From NCBI GenBank assembly GCA_001464995.1, contig LNEQ01000249.1, positions 1 through 43,772 on the forward strand: a DNA stretch of 43,772 nt, read 5' to 3'. Below are positions 28,033 to 35,550 of this stretch, piece after piece (position 1 is the first letter of the stretch; every line of letters starts with the position of its first letter). The position numbers and the translations under genes were made by a program. The notes beneath the pieces were generated by a model. The model did not search any database, was not told where the DNA came from, and worked only from the letters and a program-made list of their open reading frames with translations. The stretch is from Actinobacteria bacterium Ga0077541. GTDB lineage: Bacteria > Actinomycetota > Thermoleophilia > Miltoncostaeales > Miltoncostaeaceae.

Positions 28033-29802
28033 GATCACGACCCGGTCGCGGCCGTTCTCCTTGGCCTGGTAGAGCGCGGAGTCGGCCCGCCGGAAGAGGT
28101 GATCCGGATCCTGGTCGAGTTGGGTGCGCCGCGCGACGCCGATCGAGGCGGTCATTCCGAGGGGGCCGCCGATCGGCGCCGCCGCGATCGCACGTCGCAG
28201 GCGGTCGGCCGCCTCGAGGGCGCCGGCGGCGTCGGTCTCGGGCATCAGCCAGCCGAGCTCCTCGCCGCCGATGCGGCCGACGACGTCGGCCTGGCGGGCG
28301 TGATCGCGCAGCAGGGTGCCGACGGTCGCGAGCGCGGCGTCGCCCGCGCGGTGGCCGAAGGTGTCGTTGAGGGTCTTGAAGAGGTCCAGGTCGATCACGG
28401 CGAGGCTCAGTGGTCGCCCGTACCGGGAGGTCCGCGCGAACTCGTCGGCCAGGGCCGTGTGGAACGTGCCGTGGTTGGCGAGGCCGGTGAGCGCGTCCGT
28501 CGTGGCCTGCACCGTCAGCCGCGCCCGGGCGTCCGCGTTGGCGACGGCGAGCTCCACCAGCTTGGCGAACCGCTCCACGCGCATCGGCGTGCCCACGGGG
28601 GCGTCCCCGGGGTCGCCGAACGCCGCGGCCACGGCTCCCCAGACGCGGCCGCCGAGGCGCACGGGCGCGGCGATGCCCATGCGCAGGCCCGCGCCGGCCT
28701 GCGCGGCGTCGCCGGAGGAGAGCTCGGAGATCGAGGTCGTCCCGGTGGCCCGGACCTGGGCCACCGCCCATGTCGGGCTCATGGTGAGGAGCTCGCCCGA
28801 ACGCGTCGGGGGCAGCGACGCCCGACGCCAGGCGCCGAGCACCTCGAGGGTCGTGTCGTCGACGTAGCGCACCACCCGCCCGCCGTCGGCGTCGAGCAGG
28901 TTCGCCATCTCGGCCGCGACGAGAAGGTGCAGGTCGGCCGGGTCGATGCCCTCGGCGACGGCCTCCGACACCCGGTGCAGGGCGGCATGCTCGGCCTGGG
29001 AGAGCATGCGCTCTGTGACGTCGCGCGTCGCGACCTGGATCTCGGTGAGGGTGCCGTCGGCGTCGCGCACGCCACGGGACGTCGCCTCGAGCCACACCCA
29101 TCCGCCCGTCCCCCGGCGGACCCGGTAGGTGACCGGGCCCAGCTCGGGCCCCGACTCCAGCTGCCGCCGGCTCGCCGCCAGCGCGGGGAGGTCGGCCGGG
29201 TGGATGAACTCCTGGTCGAGCCGCCCGACGATCTCGTCGGGCCGGTGGCCGAGGATCTCCTCGCACGCGGGTGAGACGTAGGTCACGCGCCCCTGCGGGG
29301 TGACCCGGACGACCATGTCGCCGGCGTTCTCGGCCAGCAGCCGCAGGTCCTCCTCGGCCGCGGCACGCTCGCGCTCACGGGCCTTCTCGGCGGTGATGTC
29401 GCTGACGACGACGACGACGCCGTCGCCCGACGGCGCGGCCCTCAAGCGACGCCACACCCTGTCGCCGTCCGGGCCCGGGGCGCTGAACTCGAAGCTCTCC
29501 CGGCGGCCCGACTCGACGATCGCCGCGTATCGCTCGATGTGCCCGAGGCGCCGCGCCAAGGGCACCAGCTCGCCGAGGCGCTGTCCGCGGGCGGTCGCGA
29601 GGTCCAGGCCCGCGAGCTCGGCGGCGGTCCGGTTGAGGTCGGCGACCCGGAAGTCGGTGATCCGCCCCTCGGCGTCTCGCTCGGCATCGAGCAGCCACAG
29701 GGCCTCGCGCAGGGCGTCGAGCGCCTGGTGCAGGCGCGGGCCGTCCCGGAGGGCGGGGGACCTGGGCGGCGGACCGGCGACGCCGTGGGGATGTCGGGGC
29801 AT
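28024..29802 (-). CDS. PAS-PAS-GAF-GGDEF diguanylate cyclase
   Basis: A 592-residue protein from ATG 29802; the track ORF to 30030 adds an Arg-rich shadow. PAS-like domains lie at ~25-140 (LHQALDALREALWLLDAE ... VVVVVSDITAEKARER) and ~150-270 (ITAEKA is followed by LLAENAGDMVVRVTPQGRVT, then VATRDVTERM). A GAF-like domain is at ~280-420 and a GGDEF domain at ~430-592 (DALTGLANHGTFHTALADEF, VIDLDLFKTLNDTFGHRAGD, RIGGEELGWL). The GGEEL signature suggests active c-di-GMP synthesis. No membrane segment is seen, so it is probably a cytosolic sensor. A second cyclase lies 1.8 kb away. Confidence 0.9.
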   Translation of the reverse strand: MPRHPHGVAGPPPRSPALRDGPRLHQALDALREALWLLDAERDAEGRITDFRVADLNRTAAELAGLDLATARGQRLGELVPLARRLGHIERYAAIVESGRRESFEFSAPGPDGDRVWRRLRAAPSGDGVVVVVSDITAEKARERERAAAEEDLRLLAENAGDMVVRVTPQGRVTYVSPACEEILGHRPDEIVGRLDQEFIHPADLPALAASRRQLESGPELGPVTYRVRRGTGGWVWLEATSRGVRDADGTLTEIQVATRDVTERMLSQAEHAALHRVSEAVAEGIDPADLHLLVAAEMANLLDADGGRVVRYVDDTTLEVLGAWRRASLPPTRSGELLTMSPTWAVAQVRATGTTSISELSSGDAAQAGAGLRMGIAAPVRLGGRVWGAVAAAFGDPGDAPVGTPMRVERFAKLVELAVANADARARLTVQATTDALTGLANHGTFHTALADEFARTSRYGRPLSLAVIDLDLFKTLNDTFGHRAGDAALATVGTLLRDHARQADVVGRIGGEELGWLMPETDAAGALEAADRLRRAIAAAPIGGPLGMTASIGVARRTQLDQDPDHLFRRADSALYQAKENGRDRVVIAG

Positions 29803-29865
29803 CCCTATGTGTCTCGACCCCCTGGGGCGCCGCTTGAGGCGTGGGCCGCGCCACGGTCGCGCACC

Positions 29866-29882
29866 CCGCCCCGAGGGGGCGG
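29866..29882. terminator. GC-rich hairpin after the surface-protein gene
   Basis: CCGCCCC-gag-GGGGCGG forms a 7-bp stem 19 bp beyond the surface-protein stop (minus strand). It probably ends that transcript before the cyclase gene. No T-tract follows. Confidence 0.35.
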
Positions 29883-29900
29883 CGTGGCGGGCTAGTGGAG

Positions 29901-31472
29901 CTAGAGCTCGATCAGCTCGTCGTCGGGCTCGCCGGGGCGACCGGCGTAGGACAGCTTGGAGCCGCGGTCCATGGCGCGCTGGCCGAGCAGATAGAGGAGT
30001 GCGAGGGCGAGTAGCCCGAACGGCAGCCACGGTGACGTGCTCGCCTTCACGGCGGCCCGGGGTCCGAGCTGCGCGGTCAGGGAGGCGGCCGATGCGGCGG
30101 CCTTGGCGGTGCTGGTGACCTTCCCCGCGACCGTCGCCGCCCGCCCGGGGCGGTCGTCGCGTGTGCGGACGGCTGCGGCGATCACCTCGGCGGTGAAGCG
30201 CGTGGTGGCTGCGACGGGGATCGCGCGGACCGGCGCAGCGGGCGCGGGCTGCGCGAAGGGCGCCCCCGGCGGCAGGTCCGCGCGCCCGCGAACGGGCGGC
30301 AGGCTGTCCACCGGCAGGACGTCAGGGGCGAGCGCGGCAGAGCCGGGGAGTGTGGTGGGTGCGGCCGGGATGTCCAGGCCCGCGGTCGCGGCGTCGACCA
30401 CCGCCGGACCTGCGGCGGCGCCCGCGGCGGGATCGGCGGGGGCTGTGACCCCGGAGACGGCGCCGGTGCCCGGCGACCATGTGAGACGGGGGCCGTCGTA
30501 GTCGTCCCAGAAGCCGGGCGGGAACGCCGGGCCGTAGAGCTCCGAGGGGTCGACGCCCTCCGCGCCCTCGTCGTCGCCGGAGGGATCGGCCGGCAGCGGC
30601 AGCGGCACGATCACCGTGGGCGCCGGGGTCGTGGTGACCGGCGCCGGCAGGGTCGAGAAGGGCACCTCGACGGTCGACCCGTCGACGCCGCGGAGGATGA
30701 GGCGCGCGGGGGTGACGACGACCTCGGGCGGCCCCCCGGGCGCCACGACGACCGGGTCGGCGGGGTCGTCGCCCGGCGGGTCCCCGGCCCCTGCCGAGGG
30801 GTCGGACGGCGGGTGATCCTTGTCGTCCTCGGGTCCGGCGGAGGGCGGCACGCCGTCGGCCGCGGGGGCCTCCTCGGCACCGGCGGGCGGGACGTCGTCG
30901 TCGGGCGCCGCGGGCGGATCGGCGGGGGCACCGGCGGGCGGGACGTCGTCGTCCGACGCGGCGGGCGGGGCCGGCGGCGGCACGTCGGCGGGCGGGGCCT
31001 CCTCCGACGGATCCGCCGGCGGGGCCTCGACCGCGCCCGCCGGAGCGGGATCGACGGCGCCGGCCGGCGACTCCTCGGTGGAGGACGGCACGGGAAGGGA
31101 CTCGGGCGGCGCCGGGGTGGAGGGTGAGGTGGAGAGGTCCGTCGAGCCCTTCTCCGGCACGGCCTCGGGCCGGGGCTCCGGCACGGATGGCACGGGGGCC
31201 GGGGCGGGCGCTGCCTCCGGCTCGGTCGAGGCGACCTCCGCGGGGGCCGGATCGGGGGCGGCCGGCTCGTCCTTCGCCGTCGACAGCGCCGCCACATCCG
31301 GAGCGGCCGTCAGCGCGGAGGGGTCCGGGGCGTGATCGACGGCGGGTGCCTCGGGGCCCGACGCGAGTGCGGCCGTGGGCGCGCCGGCGACCGCGAGTGC
31401 GGTCACGGCCGCGACGAACGAGGCCGGGCGGCGGCGGGTGGATCGAGCGGTCCGATTCGAGGGGGGCGCCAT
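29901..31472 (-). CDS. Pro/Ala/Asp-rich exported surface protein with C-terminal membrane anchor
   Basis: A 523-residue protein from ATG 31472. An N-terminal signal peptide (RRRPASFVAAVTALAVAGAP) leads into about 250 residues of Pro, Ala, Asp and Glu, with a near-repeat DDDVPPAGAPADPPAAP / DDDVPPAGAEEAPAA. A more ordered middle part includes VVVTPARLILRGVDGSTVEV and FPPGFWDDYDGPRLTW. Near the C-terminus a hydrophobic helix (WLPFGLLALALLYLLG) precedes a charged tail, so the protein is tethered by its end. It may span the cell wall. I recognise no family. A palindrome covers its start codon and a sigma28-like box lies just upstream. Confidence 0.75.
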   Translation of the reverse strand: MAPPSNRTARSTRRRPASFVAAVTALAVAGAPTAALASGPEAPAVDHAPDPSALTAAPDVAALSTAKDEPAAPDPAPAEVASTEPEAAPAPAPVPSVPEPRPEAVPEKGSTDLSTSPSTPAPPESLPVPSSTEESPAGAVDPAPAGAVEAPPADPSEEAPPADVPPPAPPAASDDDVPPAGAPADPPAAPDDDVPPAGAEEAPAADGVPPSAGPEDDKDHPPSDPSAGAGDPPGDDPADPVVVAPGGPPEVVVTPARLILRGVDGSTVEVPFSTLPAPVTTTPAPTVIVPLPLPADPSGDDEGAEGVDPSELYGPAFPPGFWDDYDGPRLTWSPGTGAVSGVTAPADPAAGAAAGPAVVDAATAGLDIPAAPTTLPGSAALAPDVLPVDSLPPVRGRADLPPGAPFAQPAPAAPVRAIPVAATTRFTAEVIAAAVRTRDDRPGRAATVAGKVTSTAKAAASAASLTAQLGPRAAVKASTSPWLPFGLLALALLYLLGQRAMDRGSKLSYAGRPGEPDDELIEL

Positions 31473-31481
31473 GGCGCCCCC
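31462..31481. promoter_or_regulatory. 20-bp perfect palindrome centred on the surface-protein start codon
   Basis: GGGGGCGCCATGGCGCCCCC is its own reverse complement. In the minus-strand transcript it would form a GC stem with CATG in the loop, so the AUG sits at the tip. It could be an operator or an RNA element controlling initiation. Confidence 0.5.
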
Positions 31482-31482
31482 T

Positions 31483-31510
31483 GTATCGGCAGCAGGTGCC
31501 GATTCCTTTA
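31483..31510 (-). promoter_or_regulatory. Sigma28/WhiG-like promoter upstream of the surface protein
   Basis: On the minus strand TAAA, 16 nt, GCCGATAC is close to the FliA/WhiG consensus TAAA-N15-GCCGATAA. Part of it is also an inverted repeat (ATCGGCA-cctgc-TGCCGAT). Only 10 nt separate it from the ATG, so the mRNA would be nearly leaderless. Confidence 0.4.
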
Positions 31511-31573
31511 GCCCCTTGCCGAAATCTTCTCGCAAGCAGCTAACGTGCGCTCGAAACCCCGTCAGGGAGGGCG

Positions 31574-32998
31574 ATGTCCACCACCTCCGGCGCGTCCGGG
31601 ACTGTACTCCAGAACGCACCCTCGCGTCGAGCCTGGTACCAACTCGAGGACCGGCACGCCGCGATGGCCCGCGGCCGGGTGGCCGTGCTGACGGTCCTGG
31701 CCGTGGTCGCGGCGGTGGCCCCCCTCGACATGTCGGGGTCGGAGCGCGCCCGGGCGGTCGCGGTGTGCGCGGGGGCCGTGGCGCTGCACGTGCTGCTCGC
31801 GTGGATCCCCACCCGATGGCCGAAGCGCCTCCTGGCCGCGGTCGACGTGGCCCTCGTGGTGGACGCGCTGACGATCGGGCTGCTCGCGCTGCTCTCGGGT
31901 GGAGTCGACAGCCGGGCCGTCTGGCTGCTGCCGGTCCTCTGCCTCGCGATGGCGCTCACGCTCGCGATCTGGTCCGGGGTCAAGGCGCTCATCCTCTCGG
32001 TGCTCGTCGCCGGCTTCCTGACGCTCGTCGAGGATCCGGCGGTCCCGCTGTCGGATTCGGCCGGCCCGATCGCGCTCGCGGTCGCCGTCGTCGTGGTGGC
32101 GGGCGTCGCCGCCCCGGTCAACGAGCGCAAGCTGCTCGAGAGCAAGGGACGCATGGAGGCCCTGCACGCCGCCTCGGTGGCGTTCACCGGGGCGGACGAC
32201 GAGGAGGCCCTGACGGCCATCGCCGAGGACGCGGCGCGCACCCTCCTGCCCGGCTGGGACGTGGTGGTGCGCCATGGGGGCGACGAGGCTCCCGTCACCG
32301 AGCGCCAGTGGCGGGCCGGCGGGCGGGCCTTCTTCGAGCTGCCGATCGTCGCGCGCCGGCAGGACGGCGGCGAGCAGGCGTCGGGGGCGATCATGGCCTC
32401 GCGCCCGGTGGGGCGTCTCGGGCGCACGTTCGTCCGCCGCGGCTGGGTCCTGGAGCTGCGGATGCTCGCCACCGCCCTCTCGGGCGCGCTGGTGCAGCGC
32501 GATCTGCTGCGGCGCCTGGAGCACCTGTCGATGTCGGATCCGCTCACCGGTCTCGGCAACCGGCGCGCATTCGACGAGGCTCTCGCCATCGAGACGGCCC
32601 GGGCGCGGCGCGCGGGCGGCTCGATGGGCGTCGTCATCCTCGACGTCGACCACTTCAAGCAGTTCAACGACCGCCACGGCCATCAGGCCGGCGACGACGC
32701 CCTCGTCACGGTCGCCGAGGTGCTCGCGAGGGAGGCCCGCGCCGAGGACCGGGCCTGCCGCATCGGCGGCGAGGAGTTCGCCCTGCTCCTGCCGGGGGCG
32801 GACACCGCCGCGGCGGCGGCGGTGGCCGAACGCGTGCGCCGGGCCGTCGAGGCCGCCGGCGCGGAGTCGGCGGGCGTCACCGTCAGCCTGGGCGTCGCTG
32901 CCTCCGGCGGCGATGATCCGCGGGCGCTGCTGCAGAGCGCCGACGCGCGCCTCTACGTGGCCAAGGAGGCGGGCCGCAACCGGGTGGTCGCAGCCTAG
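31574..32998 (+). CDS. Membrane-bound diguanylate cyclase (GGDEF)
   Basis: A 474-residue protein with a good ribosome-binding site (GGGAGGG) before ATG 31574. About five or six hydrophobic helices occupy res ~35-180 (VAVLTVLAVVAAVAPLD, LLAAVDVALVVDALTIGLLA, LAVAVVVVAGVAAPV). A GAF-like region (~190-310) leads to the GGDEF domain (~315-474: DPLTGLGNRRAFDEAL, VVILDVDHFKQFNDRHGHQA, RIGGEEFALLLPG). The GGEEF signature indicates active c-di-GMP synthesis. It is divergent from the surface protein, so a link between c-di-GMP and surface architecture is plausible but unproven. Confidence 0.93.
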   Translation: MSTTSGASGTVLQNAPSRRAWYQLEDRHAAMARGRVAVLTVLAVVAAVAPLDMSGSERARAVAVCAGAVALHVLLAWIPTRWPKRLLAAVDVALVVDALTIGLLALLSGGVDSRAVWLLPVLCLAMALTLAIWSGVKALILSVLVAGFLTLVEDPAVPLSDSAGPIALAVAVVVVAGVAAPVNERKLLESKGRMEALHAASVAFTGADDEEALTAIAEDAARTLLPGWDVVVRHGGDEAPVTERQWRAGGRAFFELPIVARRQDGGEQASGAIMASRPVGRLGRTFVRRGWVLELRMLATALSGALVQRDLLRRLEHLSMSDPLTGLGNRRAFDEALAIETARARRAGGSMGVVILDVDHFKQFNDRHGHQAGDDALVTVAEVLAREARAEDRACRIGGEEFALLLPGADTAAAAAVAERVRRAVEAAGAESAGVTVSLGVAASGGDDPRALLQSADARLYVAKEAGRNRVVAA

Positions 32999-33000
32999 GG

Positions 33001-33837
33001 CTACGGCCGCTCGGGCGCCGGCCGGCTCCGGTCGATGACCGCCAGCAGTCGCCCGCCCTCGCGGACCACGCGCACCGGGGCGTCGAAGCAGCGCGAGAGC
33101 GGGGCGTCGCAGAGCACCTCGGCGGCCGGGCCCGCGGCGACGACCCGGCCCGCCCGCAGCAGGAGCGCGTGGGTGACCGACGCGGCCAGCTCCTCCAGGT
33201 GGTGACTCACCTGGACCGTCGCCATCCCCGGCTCGGAGTCGGCCAGCGCGTGGAGGCGGTCGAGGAACATCTCGCGCCCCGGCAGGTCGAGTCCCGCGGT
33301 CGGCTCGTCGAGCAGCAGGAGCCGGGGCCGCGCCATCAGCGCCCGGGCGAGCAGGACGCGCTGCTGCTCGCCGCGCGAGAGGGTGCCGAAGCGCCGGCCC
33401 TGGAGGGCGCCGCACCCCATCCGGTCGAGCAGTTCCGGGGCCCGCGCACGATCGGCGGCGCTCAGCCGCTCCGGCCGGGGGACGATCGTCGCCGTCGCCC
33501 CCGTCAGGGCCACCTCGAGCGCCGTCGCCCGGGGGCGGAACGCGGACGCGACCGTCGCGTCCACATGGCCGATCCCACGGCGCAGCTCGCGGAGGTCGAC
33601 GGCGCCGAGCGGCGTACCCAGGACGCTCGCCGAGCCCTCGCTCGGATGGGCGACGGCGCCCGCGACGGCCATCAGCGTCGTCTTCCCGGCGCCGTTGGGC
33701 CCGATCACCGCCCACCGCTCCCCCGCGCCCACACGCCAATCGACGCCCTCCAGCAGCACCGCCCGCCCGCCGCCCGCACGCGCCCTCCACACCCCGAGAC
33801 CGGCGGTCTCGATGGCCGCGGGCGGCGGCGCGGTCAG
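33001..33837 (-). CDS. ABC transporter ATP-binding protein
   Basis: About 278 residues if CTG 33837 (overlapping the AcuC-like stop as CTGA) is the start. The first canonical start, GTG 33792, would remove the in-frame conserved strand AAIETAGLGVW. Walker A is GPNGAGKTTL, the signature is LSRGEQQRVLLARAL, Walker B is LLLLDEPTAGLDLPG and the switch His is in VSHHLEEL. This subclass resembles molybdate/iron-type or YlmA-like single ATPases. No permease gene is adjacent, so the cargo or any non-transport role is unknown. It faces the diguanylate cyclase tail to tail with 2 bp between. Confidence 0.88.
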   Translation of the reverse strand: MTAPPPAAIETAGLGVWRARAGGGRAVLLEGVDWRVGAGERWAVIGPNGAGKTTLMAVAGAVAHPSEGSASVLGTPLGAVDLRELRRGIGHVDATVASAFRPRATALEVALTGATATIVPRPERLSAADRARAPELLDRMGCGALQGRRFGTLSRGEQQRVLLARALMARPRLLLLDEPTAGLDLPGREMFLDRLHALADSEPGMATVQVSHHLEELAASVTHALLLRAGRVVAAGPAAEVLCDAPLSRCFDAPVRVVREGGRLLAVIDRSRPAPERP

Positions 33838-34991
33838 CGCAGGAAGAGGGCCCGGGCCTCGTCGACCACCCGGTCGCCCTCCACGTCGGCCCTCATCCGC
33901 TCCTCGGCCGGCACCTCCGGCTCGGGATCATCGGACATGTGCCGGGGCAGCGGCACGCCCAGCATCTCCTCGCCGGGGCGCCACCAGGCCTCGGGGATCG
34001 CGTCGTCGAGCTCCACGCCGAGCATCTCGGCGAAGAGGAGCGTCCACGCGCGCGGCACCACCTGGAAGGTGTAGCCGCCGCCGCCCAGCGCCACCCAGCG
34101 CCCTCGGGCGGTGGACGACCGGGCCAGCTCGTGCAGCGCGGCGTACGCCCGGGGGAAGGTCGGCATCGTGACCTGGAGGTGCGCGAGGGGATCGGCGTGA
34201 TGGGGGTCGGCGCCGTCCTGGGTCACGATCACGTCGGGCTCGAAGTCGAGCACCGCGTGGCAGATGACGTCCTCGATGGCCCGCAGGTACGGCCGGTCGC
34301 CCGCGTAGGGGGGCAGCGGCACGTTCACCGCGGTCCCCTCGGCCACGCCGACGCCGCGCTCGGCGAGGCCGCCGGTGCCGGGGAACAGGTAGCGGCCGGT
34401 CTCGTGCACCGAGCACGTCAGCACGCGCGGGTCCTCGAAGAAGATCCATTGGGTGCCGTCGCCGTGGTGCACGTCGATGTCGATGTAGGCGACGCGCTCG
34501 GCCCCGGCGTCGAGGAGCGCCTGGATGGCGACCGCCGTGTCGTTGTAGATGCAGAAGCCCGCGGCGCGGTTGGCCATCGCGTGGTGCAGGCCGCCCCCGG
34601 CGACGAAGGCCTGATCGGCGCGCCCCTCCCAGACCGCCATGGCGCCGGCGACCGACGCGCCGCAGATGGCCGCGGCCGCCTCGTGCATCCCCGCGAACGC
34701 CGGCGTGTCGCCGCCTGCGGCCAGGCCCCACTGCCCGGCCTCCCACGCGGAGGCGAGCATCGGGCTGGCGCTGTACCGGCGCACCGCGGCGACGTAGGCC
34801 GGGGTGTGGACCCGCTCGATCTGCTCGACCGTCGCCGGCTCCGGCGCGACCGGCACGACGTCCGGGTGCTCGTGCAGGCCGTAGGCCCGGATCAGATCGA
34901 CCGCCAGCTGGCGACGCAGCGGCGTCATCGGGTGGTCGTCACCGAGGTTGTACGTCGGTCCGCCCTCGGCGTGGACGAATGCGGTCGTCAC
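33834..34991 (-). CDS. AcuC-type histone-deacetylase-family protein
   Basis: About 385 residues from GTG 34991 (TTG 35000 also possible). Zinc-dependent deacetylase motifs are clear: GGGLHHAMANRAAGFCIYND for the His dyad, DIDVHHGDGTQWIF for the metal ligands, and QDGADPHHADPLAHLQ and LGGGGY later. AcuC removes acetyl groups from acetyl-CoA synthetase in Bacillus; here the target is unknown, though the acetate-forming ackA-xfp operon lies 8 kb away. The gene is coupled to the ABC ATPase. A TAGGTT box 7 nt before the GTG suggests leaderless transcription. Confidence 0.9.
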   Translation of the reverse strand: MTTAFVHAEGGPTYNLGDDHPMTPLRRQLAVDLIRAYGLHEHPDVVPVAPEPATVEQIERVHTPAYVAAVRRYSASPMLASAWEAGQWGLAAGGDTPAFAGMHEAAAAICGASVAGAMAVWEGRADQAFVAGGGLHHAMANRAAGFCIYNDTAVAIQALLDAGAERVAYIDIDVHHGDGTQWIFFEDPRVLTCSVHETGRYLFPGTGGLAERGVGVAEGTAVNVPLPPYAGDRPYLRAIEDVICHAVLDFEPDVIVTQDGADPHHADPLAHLQVTMPTFPRAYAALHELARSSTARGRWVALGGGGYTFQVVPRAWTLLFAEMLGVELDDAIPEAWWRPGEEMLGVPLPRHMSDDPEPEVPAEERMRADVEGDRVVDEARALFLR

Positions 34992-34998
34992 ACGACGC

Positions 34999-35004
34999 AA
35001 CCTA
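34999..35004 (-). promoter_or_regulatory. Possible leaderless -10 box for the AcuC-like gene
   Basis: On the minus strand TAGGTT lies 7 nt before GTG 34991, the same arrangement seen at several other genes here. Confidence 0.4.
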
Positions 35005-35055
35005 TCCCACCGGACGCCCCGCGAGCCTGCCCCGGCCCATGTCCTTCGACCCTTC

Positions 35056-35067
35056 CGGCACGTGCCG
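35056..35067. promoter_or_regulatory. 12-bp palindrome between the YciI and AcuC genes
   Basis: CGGCACGTGCCG is a perfect palindrome downstream of the YciI-like stop and upstream of the AcuC-like gene. It could be an operator or a weak hairpin; no more can be said. Confidence 0.2.
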
Positions 35068-35084
35068 CGAGCGGCCGGCGCCGT

Positions 35085-35375
35085 TCAGTCCCGGGAGCGC
35101 ACGACCGTCCAGGGTTCGATCCGCCGCGCGGTGACCAGCCCCGCGGCGACGTAGGGGTCCCCGTCGGCGTAGCGGGCGATCTCGTCCTCGGCCACGTCGC
35201 CGAAGACGAAGAGCGCGCCGGTGGGCGGATCGCCGAGGGCGCCGGCCATCAGCATCGTCCCGGCGGCGATCCACTCGTCGATCCGGGCCAGGTGGGCCTC
35301 GCGGTACGCGCCCCGGCGCTCGAGGATGTCGGCCACGTAGTCGTAGACCAGGACGGAGCGGGGTCCGGTGGGCAT
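35085..35375 (-). CDS. YciI-family protein
   Basis: A 96-residue protein from ATG 35375; the longer track ORF reads into the hairpin repeat. It has the YciI/DGPF-like pattern: VLVYDYVADILERRGAYREA, HLARIDEWIAAGTMLMAGAL, GALFVFGDVAEDEIARYADG and DPYVAAGLVTARRIEPWTVV. The ferredoxin-like fold is usually dimeric with a conserved His-Asp pair. Enzymatic roles in the family are mostly undefined. The start codon lies 10 bp from the end of repeat copy B, so the repeat forms its whole upstream region. Confidence 0.85.
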   Translation of the reverse strand: MPTGPRSVLVYDYVADILERRGAYREAHLARIDEWIAAGTMLMAGALGDPPTGALFVFGDVAEDEIARYADGDPYVAAGLVTARRIEPWTVVRSRD

Positions 35376-35385
35376 CGCGCTCAGG

Positions 35386-35550
35386 CTCAGCCTCAACCCG
35401 TCGCAGATCGTGGATGTGGAGGACGAAAGCGCCGCGTGAGGGGGGATTCGGCGTCACACCCGCAGGGTGACCCCTCGGGGCGCGCCGAATCCCGCCTCAC
35501 GTATGCGATTTCGTTCATCCGCGCCCCGAGATCGACGGATTCAGGCTCAG
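35386..35550. repeat. Long-hairpin intergenic repeat, copy B
   Basis: A 165-bp imperfect palindrome homologous to copy A (7583-7748) in the opposite orientation. Shared blocks include GAAAGCGCCGCGT, GGGATTCGGCG, CGCGCCGAATCCCGC, TGCGATTTCG and GACGGATTCAGGCT. The apical stem is AGGG-TGAC-CCCT here and AGGG-ATCA-CCCT in copy A, so pairing is kept while the loop differs. Its right end supplies the stop codon of the subtilase gene and its left end abuts the YciI-like start. Confidence 0.8.

Noticed and set aside
30855-31060. CRISPR-like or minisatellite repeats
   Set aside because: The repeats (for example GGCGGGACGTCGTCG) are coding near-repeats in the Pro/Asp-rich stalk, not regularly spaced identical units with unique spacers.
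31473-31573. c-di-GMP or c-di-AMP riboswitch between the surface protein and the cyclase
   Set aside because: The location is suggestive, but the conserved GEMM or ydaO sequence blocks are not visible; the sigma28-like box and palindrome explain the motifs better.
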